From Chloroflexota bacterium (lineage in GTDB: Bacteria; Chloroflexota; Anaerolineae; Aggregatilineales; Phototrophicaceae): a stretch of DNA of 8,948 nucleotides. The position numbers were made by a program, and so were the translations under genes. The notes beneath the pieces were generated by a model that worked only from the letters and a program-made list of their open reading frames with translations, was not told where the DNA came from and did no database searches. Below are positions 1 through 6,000 of the stretch, piece by piece. Location of the stretch: the NCBI GenBank assembly GCA_023430545.1, contig JAEZAF010000273.1, positions 1 through 8,948 on the forward strand, in the 5' to 3' direction. The first letter of the stretch is position 1. Each line of letters opens with the position of its first letter.

Positions 1-170
1 TCACTGAGATCATGTCTCATTTAGACCACAAGATAGCTCTACAGCCTGTAACAATTTTCTAAGGGTCAGGCCAATTTGGTAAAATGTAGAACATTTGTAG
101 CATCTGTTACGTATAGCACTGTGGGAACTATCGATACACCCCTTACATCAACGACACAGGAGACTTCTTC
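1..170. other. Leader region upstream of the FAD-dependent oxidase gene
   Basis: No gene is visible here. The last part holds the ribosome binding site AGGAGA (158-163), 7 bases before the GTG start at 171. Two small symmetric elements are present: TGAGA/TCTCA around a 5-base centre at 5-19, and the 9-base palindrome CCAATTTGG at 71-79. Either could be an operator, but both are short enough to be chance. The only promoter I can propose is weak: AGAACA (88-93) and TATAGC (112-117) with an 18-base spacer. The region is AT-rich compared with the coding sequence that follows, as expected for a promoter region. Confidence 0.5.
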
Positions 171-1529
171 GTGACAGATATTACTCTTACAGAACTATCC
201 CACATCAACGGTGACGTAATCCTCCCGGATCATGAAGACTACGAAACCCTGCGCAGCACATACATCAAACAGGGAAGCCCGGCAGTCATCGTCCTACCGC
301 AGACCACAGACGACATTGCCGCCGCCATCCGCTATGCCCGTGACCATCAGCTTACACTCACGGTACGCAGCGGAGGTCACAGCCTCAGCGGACAGGCCAC
401 TAACAACGGTGGAGTCCTGATCTACATGTCGCGCTTCAACAGCATCGACGTGCTGGACGATGAGCAGGGTCTGGTGCGGATAGGCACTGGGGCCACCTGG
501 GGCGATGTCGCCCGAACGTTATCCGAACACGGCCTGGCGCTCTCGTCCGGGGATACCAATTCGGTTGGCGTCGGCGGCCTGACACTCGGCGGCGGCATCG
601 GCTGGATGGTGCGTAAATACGGCCTGACGATCGACAGCCTCGTCGCCGCCGACATCGTCACGGCAGACGGACGTCATCTGCACGTCAGTGCCGACGAAAA
701 TGCCGATCTGTTCTGGGCACTTCGCGGCGGCGGTGGCAACTTCGGCGTCGTGACCGCATTTGAGTTCCGCGCTCAGAGGGTGAAAAATGTCGTCGGCGGC
801 CTGATCTCCTATGCGACCGAAGAAGCGCAGTCTGTCCTCACCCAATGGGCAGAAGTGATGCGCACCGCGCCGGAAGAACTGAACTCCACACTCATCCTTT
901 TTTCCGGCTTCGGCCCGGACTTCCCTGCCCAGGTGATGGTTTACGCCTGCTATGCCGGGGAAGATGAGACTCAGACCCATGCTGCCATTCAACCGCTGCT
1001 TGAACTAGGGACGGTGAAACATCAGGACATTTCGCTGCGGCCTTATCATCACATGCTGGAAGATATTCCGGGTTCACCAGAAGGGCTTCAGTTTATGGGT
1101 GATGCTGGCTTCATCAAAAACCTGAATGAGGAGGTGATCTCCGCACTTGTCTCCAATTTCGGGACATCCGGCACACCGATGCTGCACATCCGCAGCCTTG
1201 GCGGAGCCTTCTCACGCGTCCCCACGGATGCCACCGCCTTCGCCCATCGCGATTATGAAGCCATCTTCTGGATGACCACCATGGTCCCGGCGACTTTACC
1301 CGCTGAAGAAGTAAATGCCAGACGTCAGAAAGCGTGGCAGCCGCTGGCCGGTTACGTCTCCGGCACGTATATCAACTTCCTGTCGGAAAGCAGCGAAGAC
1401 GCCGTCAGAAGAGCCTATCCGTCCGCGACGTATCAGCGTCTGGCGGACATCAAGGCGGCTTACGATCCGGATAACCTCTTTCATCACAATTACAATATCC
1501 GTCCGGAAGCGAAGCCCACAACCGCCTGA
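171..1529 (+). CDS. FAD-linked oxidase, berberine bridge enzyme (BBE) type
   Basis: This 452-residue protein is a flavin-dependent oxidase of the FAD_binding_4 plus BBE family, whose members oxidise sugars, alcohols or alkaloids with O2. No signal peptide or membrane segment is visible, so it is probably cytosolic. The FAD-binding part covers about residues 35-205. It contains RSGGHS, in which H70 is the expected site of covalent FAD attachment, and the Gly-rich run VGVGGLTLGGGIG (132-144). Many relatives attach FAD at a second site, a Cys in a GxCxxVG motif; here that stretch reads GDTNSVG, with T129 at the Cys position, so a single covalent bond is predicted. The BBE domain is at the C-terminus (about 398-446), ending in the typical YDPDNLFHHNYNI. 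Length is normal for bacterial members. The GTG start is supported by AGGAGA at 158-163. Its own terminator follows at 1559-1587, so it appears monocistronic. The substrate cannot be told from sequence. Confidence 0.93.
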   Translation: MTDITLTELSHINGDVILPDHEDYETLRSTYIKQGSPAVIVLPQTTDDIAAAIRYARDHQLTLTVRSGGHSLSGQATNNGGVLIYMSRFNSIDVLDDEQGLVRIGTGATWGDVARTLSEHGLALSSGDTNSVGVGGLTLGGGIGWMVRKYGLTIDSLVAADIVTADGRHLHVSADENADLFWALRGGGGNFGVVTAFEFRAQRVKNVVGGLISYATEEAQSVLTQWAEVMRTAPEELNSTLILFSGFGPDFPAQVMVYACYAGEDETQTHAAIQPLLELGTVKHQDISLRPYHHMLEDIPGSPEGLQFMGDAGFIKNLNEEVISALVSNFGTSGTPMLHIRSLGGAFSRVPTDATAFAHRDYEAIFWMTTMVPATLPAEEVNARRQKAWQPLAGYVSGTYINFLSESSEDAVRRAYPSATYQRLADIKAAYDPDNLFHHNYNIRPEAKPTTA

Positions 1530-1558
1530 CCGCCTCTGGGCATCTGATACCTCAATTC

Positions 1559-1587
1559 AAAGGAACCAGCGAGATGCTGGCTCTTTT
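1559..1587 (+). terminator. Rho-independent terminator after the oxidase gene
   Basis: CCAGC (1566-1570) pairs with GCTGG (1576-1580) around the loop GAGAT. After one A/C mismatch the pairing continues as AAAGGA (1559-1564) with TCTTTT (1582-1587), with one G-U pair. The stem is thus about 11 pairs, flanked by A- and T-runs, so it may stop transcription in both directions. It lies 30 bases after the oxidase stop and separates that gene from the hydrolase gene. Confidence 0.75.
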
Positions 1588-1672
1588 ATCCTTCGGTCAC
1601 TACCAAAACGCGACCCGTTTCCATACCGCCGGTTTTACGTCACAATAGGCGCGTCATCCTGAGATTTCTTAC

Positions 1673-1679
1673 GAGGAAG
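1673..1679 (+). promoter_or_regulatory. Ribosome binding site that fixes the start of the hydrolase gene
   Basis: GAGGAAG at 1673-1679 is a good Shine-Dalgarno sequence. Its AGGA core ends 7 bases before the ATG at 1685, which is ideal spacing. An in-frame GTG at 1679 overlaps the same motif and would be too close to it, so ATG 1685 is preferred. Upstream, TTTCCA (1618-1623) and CACAAT (1641-1646) with a 17-base spacer are a weak promoter candidate for this gene. Confidence 0.7.
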
Positions 1680-1684
1680 TGAAT

Positions 1685-2605
1685 ATGGCGCACCTGATCA
1701 CCACACTGGGGCCAAAATCTGCTGACGAGCTTGGCGCAATCCTGCCGCATGAGCATATCTTTGTCGATCTCCGCACATGGGACACCCCCGGCTATGCCGA
1801 GGCTGACACCGCCGAAGTTATCAACATCGCGGCACCCTATATTCGCGAAGTACAAAACGCAGGCGTCACCGCATTGGTGGAGTGCAGCACCGTCGGGGTC
1901 GGACGCCGCGCCGACATCCTTAAAGCGGTCTCCGAGTCCACCGGCCTGCCGATTGTCGCCCCGACCGGGTGCTACCGCGAACCGTGGATCCCTGACGAGG
2001 TCAGGGACATGGATGAAGCCGCGCTCTATCAGTGGATGGTGGACGAACTCACCGGCCAGATCGGGGACACAGGCGTACAGGCGGGCTGGATCAAACTGAG
2101 TGCAGGTGACGATGGTCTGACAGAGGTCGAGACGCGCCTGCTGCGGGCCGCCGCCCGTGCTACCGTCACCACTGGCGCTGTGATCGGCAGCCATACCATC
2201 AGAGGCCGAGTCGTGCGCGACAGCCTCGACATCATCGAGTCGGTTGGGGGGTCGCCCTCCCGCTACATCTGGATTCACACCCAGGCTGAACCGGATTTCG
2301 ACCTGCATCTGGAAATGGCACGGCGTGGTGCATGGATCGAGTACGATGCCATCGGCTCAAAAGACTGGGATGACGAACGCTTCATCAGGCTCATCCATCA
2401 GGTTCTGGACGCAGGCTTCGGCCATCAGCTTCTGCTGAGTCATGACCGGGCATCTTATATTCTGGGTGAAGGCCTTGGAGACCTGCCGAAATCGTTTGCC
2501 TATCTGCATCAGACATTTTTACCCGGACTGCGCAACAGCGGCATTGACGATGCCACCATCCATCAGTTGACGGTGATGAATCCCTTTCGTGCCTTTGCCC
2601 GGTGA
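1685..2605 (+). CDS. Phosphotriesterase-family metal-dependent hydrolase (lactonase-like)
   Basis: A 306-residue TIM-barrel amidohydrolase of the phosphotriesterase/PTE-like lactonase family, predicted to be a soluble cytosolic enzyme with a two-metal centre. All expected ligands are visible: HEH at the end of strand 1 (H22, H24), the bridging carboxylated lysine K137 in GWIKLSAG, H170 in GSH, H198 in WIHTQ, and D254 in LLSHD. Their order and spacing match the family closely, and the length is typical. The C-terminus ends in MNPFRAFA, the usual NPxxxF close of this family. Members hydrolyse lactones, organophosphates or sugar-lactone-like esters; the native substrate here is unknown, and a lactone is more likely than a phosphotriester. 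The ATG at 1685 is chosen over a GTG at 1679 because of the ribosome binding site. Terminators flank the gene on both sides, so it is probably transcribed alone. Confidence 0.92.
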   Translation: MAHLITTLGPKSADELGAILPHEHIFVDLRTWDTPGYAEADTAEVINIAAPYIREVQNAGVTALVECSTVGVGRRADILKAVSESTGLPIVAPTGCYREPWIPDEVRDMDEAALYQWMVDELTGQIGDTGVQAGWIKLSAGDDGLTEVETRLLRAAARATVTTGAVIGSHTIRGRVVRDSLDIIESVGGSPSRYIWIHTQAEPDFDLHLEMARRGAWIEYDAIGSKDWDDERFIRLIHQVLDAGFGHQLLLSHDRASYILGEGLGDLPKSFAYLHQTFLPGLRNSGIDDATIHQLTVMNPFRAFAR

Positions 2606-2706
2606 TCTGACCTGCTGCCTGAAGCAGCCTCAAAAAAGGCGATGTCTTGCCTGAATCCTCTCTTATTGCCATCTGCAAATCAATTGCAGCCATACAATCC
2701 TGTCAC
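2606..2706. other. Short 3' region after the hydrolase gene
   Basis: The region is non-coding. A small hairpin, GCTGC (2614-2618) with GCAGC (2624-2628), starts 8 bases after the stop codon but has no T-run behind it; the A-run at 2632-2637 is on the wrong strand for a + strand terminator. It may protect the mRNA 3' end, while termination itself more likely occurs at 2707-2737. Confidence 0.4.
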
Positions 2707-2737
2707 AACCTGTAACAGAAATTTTTACAGGTTTTTT
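2707..2737 (+). terminator. Rho-independent terminator after the hydrolase gene
   Basis: AACCTGTAA (2707-2715) is a perfect 9-base match to TTACAGGTT (2725-2733) on the opposite strand, with a 9-base loop, and the T-run continues through 2737. The stem is AT-rich, so moderate strength is expected. The T-run ends only 23 bases before the -10 box of the protease gene, so terminator and promoter abut. The counterpart upstream of the second protease keeps the T-runs but not the stem. Confidence 0.6.
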
Positions 2738-2766
2738 ACTGCTTATGAGTGAAAGATGAATATAAT
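2732..2766 (+). promoter_or_regulatory. Promoter of the first M4 protease gene
   Basis: A perfect -10 box TATAAT lies at 2761-2766. A T-rich stretch (2732-2737) and CTTATGAG (2742-2749) lie upstream. No good TTGACA-type -35 box sits at 16-18 bases. The same arrangement recurs before the second protease, with exactly 13 bases between CTTATG and TATAAT in both copies, which supports a functional element. Transcription from here would give a leader of about 60 bases. It also rules out the GTG at 2749 as the translation start, because that codon lies upstream of the -10 box. Confidence 0.65.
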
Positions 2767-2818
2767 CAACCTGGGAAGAAGCGCACACAGCTTCGACCAA
2801 AAAGTTCATTTAACCACC

Positions 2819-2836
2819 ATGTTTGGAGAAAAATGA
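2819..2836 (+). other. Possible five-codon upstream ORF overlapping the first protease start
   Basis: ATG TTT GGA GAA AAA TGA (peptide MFGEK) ends in a TGA that overlaps the protease ATG as ATGA (2833-2836). The second protease has the same arrangement (MLGEK). The GGAG inside it (2825-2828) is the protease ribosome binding site. The small ORF has no ribosome binding site of its own, so it may not be translated and the conservation may only reflect the shared Shine-Dalgarno sequence. Confidence 0.2.
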
Positions 2837-5664
2837 AACGCTATCGCCTTCCTGTTCTTTTTATCGTCTGTCTGTTAGGCACTATTCTGCTAACATCGAT
2901 AGCAGCCGCACAGACGGGTGATCCTGCGCCCCAGATCACCTATCACGCTGAAACGGGACAAGCCACTTTCATCACCGCCAACCCGTCTGCCGATCTCGTG
3001 CCTCTGCCGGGGATGTCGAATCCCTCAGTCGGAGGATCATCTGCCGACAAGGCACAGGTGCTGCTCAACAGCTACGCACCGCTGTTCGGTATCAACAATC
3101 CTACTCAGGATCTGCAGCTCCAGTACGAGTTGCAGCCGGATGCCGGAACCATCACCCGCCGCTACCAGCAGACCTACAACGGTGTGCCGGTTCTGGCAGG
3201 TGAGCTGATTGTCAATATGACGACCAGCGGAAAACTGATGTCAATCAATGGTGAAGCTTCGCCGAACCTTAACCTCTCCACCGTGCCGCAGGTTGCAGGC
3301 GCTGCCGCTCAGCAGGCCGCACTTGGCGCTGTTGCCAAGTGGTACGGCCTCAGCACCGCTGATCTGGTCGCGACACCGGCATCCCTCTGGATCTACGATG
3401 CCCGGCTGCTGAAGCCGAGCACTCAACCGGCGCGACTGGTGTGGCGTGTGGAAGTCACAGGCGTGCAGGCACTGCCGCTGAAGGAACTGGTGCTGATCGA
3501 TGCCGTTCGCGGCGGGATTGCCCTGAACTTCAATCAGATCGACACGATCAAGGGCTTCGCCAGCCCTGCAGAAATGCAGAAGATGAACGCTGCGCTGAAG
3601 CTGGCGGGTCCGGCTAAGACAGTCGAACAGCAGGCCGCACAGCTTGACCTCGAACTGCGCGCCCCTGGTACCCCGGATCTCGCAACCTACTCCGCGAACG
3701 ATACCACCTCACTTCCTGGATCGCTGTTATGCACCGAAGCACAGACAAGCTGCACCAGCGGCGCAAACCCTGATGCGGACGGCGCACATCGCTATGCCAG
3801 AGAAGCCTATATGCAGTACTGGAACAACCACGGTCGTGACAGTATTGACGGTGCCGGTATGCAGATCATCTCGACCGTCGACTATGCTGACTCTGACTGC
3901 AACGCTTTCTGGAATGGCGAGCAGATGGTCTACCACAACTCGTGCTTCCTCGCAGTGGATGACGTCGTCGGCCACGAACTGACGCACGGTGTGACCGATT
4001 ACACATCGAACCTGTTCTACTACTACCAGTCCGGCGCGATCAATGAGTCGCTGTCCGACGTCTGGGGTGAAGCACTGGACCAGGGCAACGGCTCTGGCGA
4101 CGACTCTGCTGGTGTCCGCTGGCACCTGGCAGAAGATTCCAGCATCGGCGAAATCCGCTTTATGGACAACCCGCCGGAAGATGGATACAGCCCGGATCGT
4201 ATTCAGAGCCCGATCTACTGGAAAGACTCCGAGGATAACGGTGGTGTTCACATCAACAGCGGTGTCAACAACAAAGCCGTCTATCTGATGGTGGACGGCG
4301 GCACCTTCAATGGCCGCACCGTGACAGGCATCGGCTATCCGAAGGTCCTGAAGGTCTACTACCGTGTCCAGTCTACGATGCTGGTCTCCGGGTCGGATTA
4401 TCAGAACCTGTACGGCGCCCTCGTTCAGTCCTGCAACGCCCTGATCGGCACCGCCGGCATCACCGCCAATGACTGCCTTCAGGTGAAGACCGCCGCTGAA
4501 GCCGTGGACATGCACCTGCTGCCAACCGGCAACTTCATGCCCACCGCCCCAGTCTGCCCCGCAGGCCAGTCCCCGAATTATCTGTTCTTCGATAATCGCG
4601 AAGCGCAGGCTAATAACTACACCGCCACCCTGTTGGCTGGCTCTGGCATCACCGCGGATGATATCTGGTTCCCAGCCGACAGAGGATACTCTCACAGCGG
4701 TGCCCGTATGATCTACGGATGGAACGCTGACGTTACTTCTGACTCAGCACTTGCCATGAAGAACAGTGTCGCACTTCCGGCTGGTGCATTCCTGCACTTC
4801 GATCATGCCTTCCAGTTTGAGACTTACTTTGGCACCCCATTTGACGGTGCTATTCTGGAATACAGCACCAACGGTGGGTCGTCCTGGGTGAATGCTGCCC
4901 CCCTGTTCAATCAGGGCCAGAACTACAACGGCACGATTGAAGCGGGAACAGGTAACACACTCGGAGGACAGCAGGCATTCACGGGTGAAAGCCACGGCTA
5001 TGTCTCCAGCCGTTACAACCTGAACTCACTCACCGGTCAGAGCGCTCGCTTCCGCTGGCGCATTGCGACCGATTCCGCGGCTGGGGCCATCGGTTGGGTG
5101 ATCGATGACATCAAGATCTACACCTGCGGCGCTGCAGGCGCAGGCGTAGAGACGCTGGTCAACGGTGGCTTCGAAACTGCTGGGGATACCAGCAAGCTGG
5201 CCGCTGGCTGGACCGCCAAGAACCTGACCTCCAATGACAAGCGCAAGTGCAACAAGGATGGCAAGCCCCCGGTTGCACAGCAGGGCACCTGTGCGTTCCA
5301 GCTCAAGGGTGACGCTGGCGTGAAGTCCACCCTCAAGCAGAAGGTCAATCTGGTCGGTGCCGCAGGCCAGACCCTTACCCTCTCTGGATGGGTCAACGGC
5401 AAGAAACTCGGTAACGGTGGCGCCATCCTGCTGAAGGTCAAGTACGCCAACGGCACCAAGGGCAAGATTGAACTTGCAATGCCGACCGGCACTTACGCCT
5501 ACACGAAACTGACGAACAACCTGCCTCTGGCTGGTGTTCCGCAGAAGGTGGTCGTTCAGATCAAGGCCCCCAGCAGCGGTAAGGCCCTTGTTGACGGCGT
5601 CAGCCTGATGCACGTCAAGGGTGGCGCAGGGCTGGTTGAGCCGCTCCCGCTCGATCTGCCATAA
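2833..5664 (+). CDS. Secreted thermolysin-like (M4) metalloprotease, first copy
   Basis: A 943-residue secreted zinc endopeptidase made as a zymogen. In order: Sec signal peptide (1-26; basic MKRYR, hydrophobic core, cleavage after AAA); FTP/PepSY-like inhibitory pro-region (about 70-240, with YQQTYNGVPVLAGEL at 111-125); M4 catalytic domain (about 283-562); beta-sandwich domain resembling the MAM-like domain of immune inhibitor A (about 581-765, with DGAILEYSTNGGSSW and WVIDDIKIYTC); Lys-rich jelly-roll-like domain from VNGGFE (776-781) to about 930. Zinc ligands are H381 and H385 of HELTH and E405 of GAINESLSD; E382 is the catalytic base. Y396, D409, R442 and H473 match thermolysin Y157, D170, R203 and H231. 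Ten cysteines remain after signal cleavage. ATG 2833 is chosen because GGAG (2825-2828) precedes it and the signal peptide begins there; the in-frame GTG at 2749 lies upstream of the -10 box. The protein probably digests extracellular protein, with the C-terminal domains binding a surface or polymer. Confidence 0.95.
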   Translation: MKRYRLPVLFIVCLLGTILLTSIAAAQTGDPAPQITYHAETGQATFITANPSADLVPLPGMSNPSVGGSSADKAQVLLNSYAPLFGINNPTQDLQLQYELQPDAGTITRRYQQTYNGVPVLAGELIVNMTTSGKLMSINGEASPNLNLSTVPQVAGAAAQQAALGAVAKWYGLSTADLVATPASLWIYDARLLKPSTQPARLVWRVEVTGVQALPLKELVLIDAVRGGIALNFNQIDTIKGFASPAEMQKMNAALKLAGPAKTVEQQAAQLDLELRAPGTPDLATYSANDTTSLPGSLLCTEAQTSCTSGANPDADGAHRYAREAYMQYWNNHGRDSIDGAGMQIISTVDYADSDCNAFWNGEQMVYHNSCFLAVDDVVGHELTHGVTDYTSNLFYYYQSGAINESLSDVWGEALDQGNGSGDDSAGVRWHLAEDSSIGEIRFMDNPPEDGYSPDRIQSPIYWKDSEDNGGVHINSGVNNKAVYLMVDGGTFNGRTVTGIGYPKVLKVYYRVQSTMLVSGSDYQNLYGALVQSCNALIGTAGITANDCLQVKTAAEAVDMHLLPTGNFMPTAPVCPAGQSPNYLFFDNREAQANNYTATLLAGSGITADDIWFPADRGYSHSGARMIYGWNADVTSDSALAMKNSVALPAGAFLHFDHAFQFETYFGTPFDGAILEYSTNGGSSWVNAAPLFNQGQNYNGTIEAGTGNTLGGQQAFTGESHGYVSSRYNLNSLTGQSARFRWRIATDSAAGAIGWVIDDIKIYTCGAAGAGVETLVNGGFETAGDTSKLAAGWTAKNLTSNDKRKCNKDGKPPVAQQGTCAFQLKGDAGVKSTLKQKVNLVGAAGQTLTLSGWVNGKKLGNGGAILLKVKYANGTKGKIELAMPTGTYAYTKLTNNLPLAGVPQKVVVQIKAPSSGKALVDGVSLMHVKGGAGLVEPLPLDLP

Positions 5665-5716
5665 TAACAGCGCACGAACATGGTGGTGTGGCTAACGCTA
5701 TGCCACCGGTCTGTAA

Positions 5717-5754
5717 AAACAGAACGTCCGGCTTATTCACCGGACGTTTTGTTT
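5717..5754 (+). terminator. Strong, probably bidirectional, Rho-independent terminator
   Basis: AAACAGAACGTCCGG (5717-5731) pairs with CCGGACGTTTTGTTT (5740-5754): 15 pairs with one G-U and an 8-base loop. The GC-rich CGTCCGG core is flanked by an A-rich arm and a T-rich arm, so it can act on both strands. It lies 52 bases after the first protease stop and isolates the second protease transcription unit. Confidence 0.9.
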
Positions 5755-5761
5755 ATCCGTC

Positions 5762-5775
5762 AGATATGCATATCT
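5762..5775. repeat. 14-base perfect palindrome
   Basis: AGATATGCATATCT is its own reverse complement. It sits just after the terminator and about 150 bases upstream of the second protease -10 box. It could be a dimeric regulator site, but no second copy is visible elsewhere in the window, including the first protease promoter, and one such palindrome in AT-rich DNA may be chance. Confidence 0.35.
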
Positions 5776-5886
5776 CTTAATATCCTTCTACCTTTTCACC
5801 TCCTCAAAACAACATCGGATTGACGGGCAGCGCTCTGCTGTTTTCTGCATCGGTTTCGCCTCAGCAGATCGCATAGCAACAGGAAA

Positions 5887-5932
5887 TTTTTTACTGATTT
5901 TTTATAACTTATGAGAACCAGATGAGTATAAT
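5887..5932 (+). promoter_or_regulatory. Promoter of the second M4 protease gene
   Basis: A perfect TATAAT box lies at 5927-5932, CTTATGAG at 5908-5915, and two T-runs at 5887-5892 and 5898-5903. Order and spacing match the promoter of the first protease, while much of the sequence between them differs. The T-rich blocks could act as an UP-like element. The predicted leader to the ATG at 5997 is again about 60 bases. Confidence 0.65.
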
Positions 5933-5982
5933 TAAGGTGGGATGAACTCATGGCAGGTTCAGCCCAAAGTTATTTAATCGCC

Positions 5983-6000
5983 ATGCTTGGAGAAAAATGA
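5983..6000 (+). other. Possible five-codon upstream ORF overlapping the second protease start
   Basis: ATG CTT GGA GAA AAA TGA (peptide MLGEK) overlaps the protease start as ATGA (5997-6000), as in the first copy. Only one base differs between the two small ORFs. It contains the protease ribosome binding site GGAG (5989-5992) and has none of its own. Confidence 0.2.

Larger units (their letters stand above)
5665..5996. other. Intergenic region between the two protease genes
   Basis: No gene is visible in these 332 bases. In order it holds a small hairpin GTGGC/GCCAC (5688-5706), the strong terminator at 5717-5754, a 14-base palindrome at 5762-5775, about 100 bases with no recognisable element (a weak CAGC/GCTG hairpin with a T-run at 5828-5844 is the only structure), then the T-rich promoter and leader of the second protease from about 5880. 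Recognisable similarity to the region upstream of the first protease begins only at about 5878. Confidence 0.7.

Noticed and set aside
45..53. CCTGTAACA shared with 2709-2717 as a common operator
   Set aside because: A 9-base match between non-coding regions of this size is expected about once by chance, and at 2709-2717 it is part of a terminator arm.
519..992. Antisense ORF of 157 codons in the oxidase gene
   Set aside because: It shadows the FAD-binding domain coding strand; no ribosome binding site or family resemblance.
1679..1684. GTG start at 1679 for the hydrolase
   Set aside because: It overlaps the Shine-Dalgarno motif; ATG 1685 has ideal spacing.
2614..2628. Hairpin just after the hydrolase stop as its main terminator
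   Set aside because: There is no T-run after it; the hairpin at 2707-2737 is a better terminator.
2749..2832. GTG start at 2749 adding 28 residues to the first protease
   Set aside because: It lies upstream of the TATAAT box, has no ribosome binding site and would bury the signal peptide. The paralogue has an in-frame stop at 5943-5945, which rules out an equivalent extension.
2860..2880. Lipoprotein signal based on Cys13 of the first protease
   Set aside because: The preceding residues FIV do not form a lipobox, the Cys is inside the hydrophobic core, and the paralogue has Ser at this place.
3727..4695. Long antisense ORF (322 codons) inside the first protease
   Set aside because: It is opposite a gene with clear catalytic motifs, has no recognisable domain, and similar antisense frames appear opposite the second copy simply because codon use is shared.
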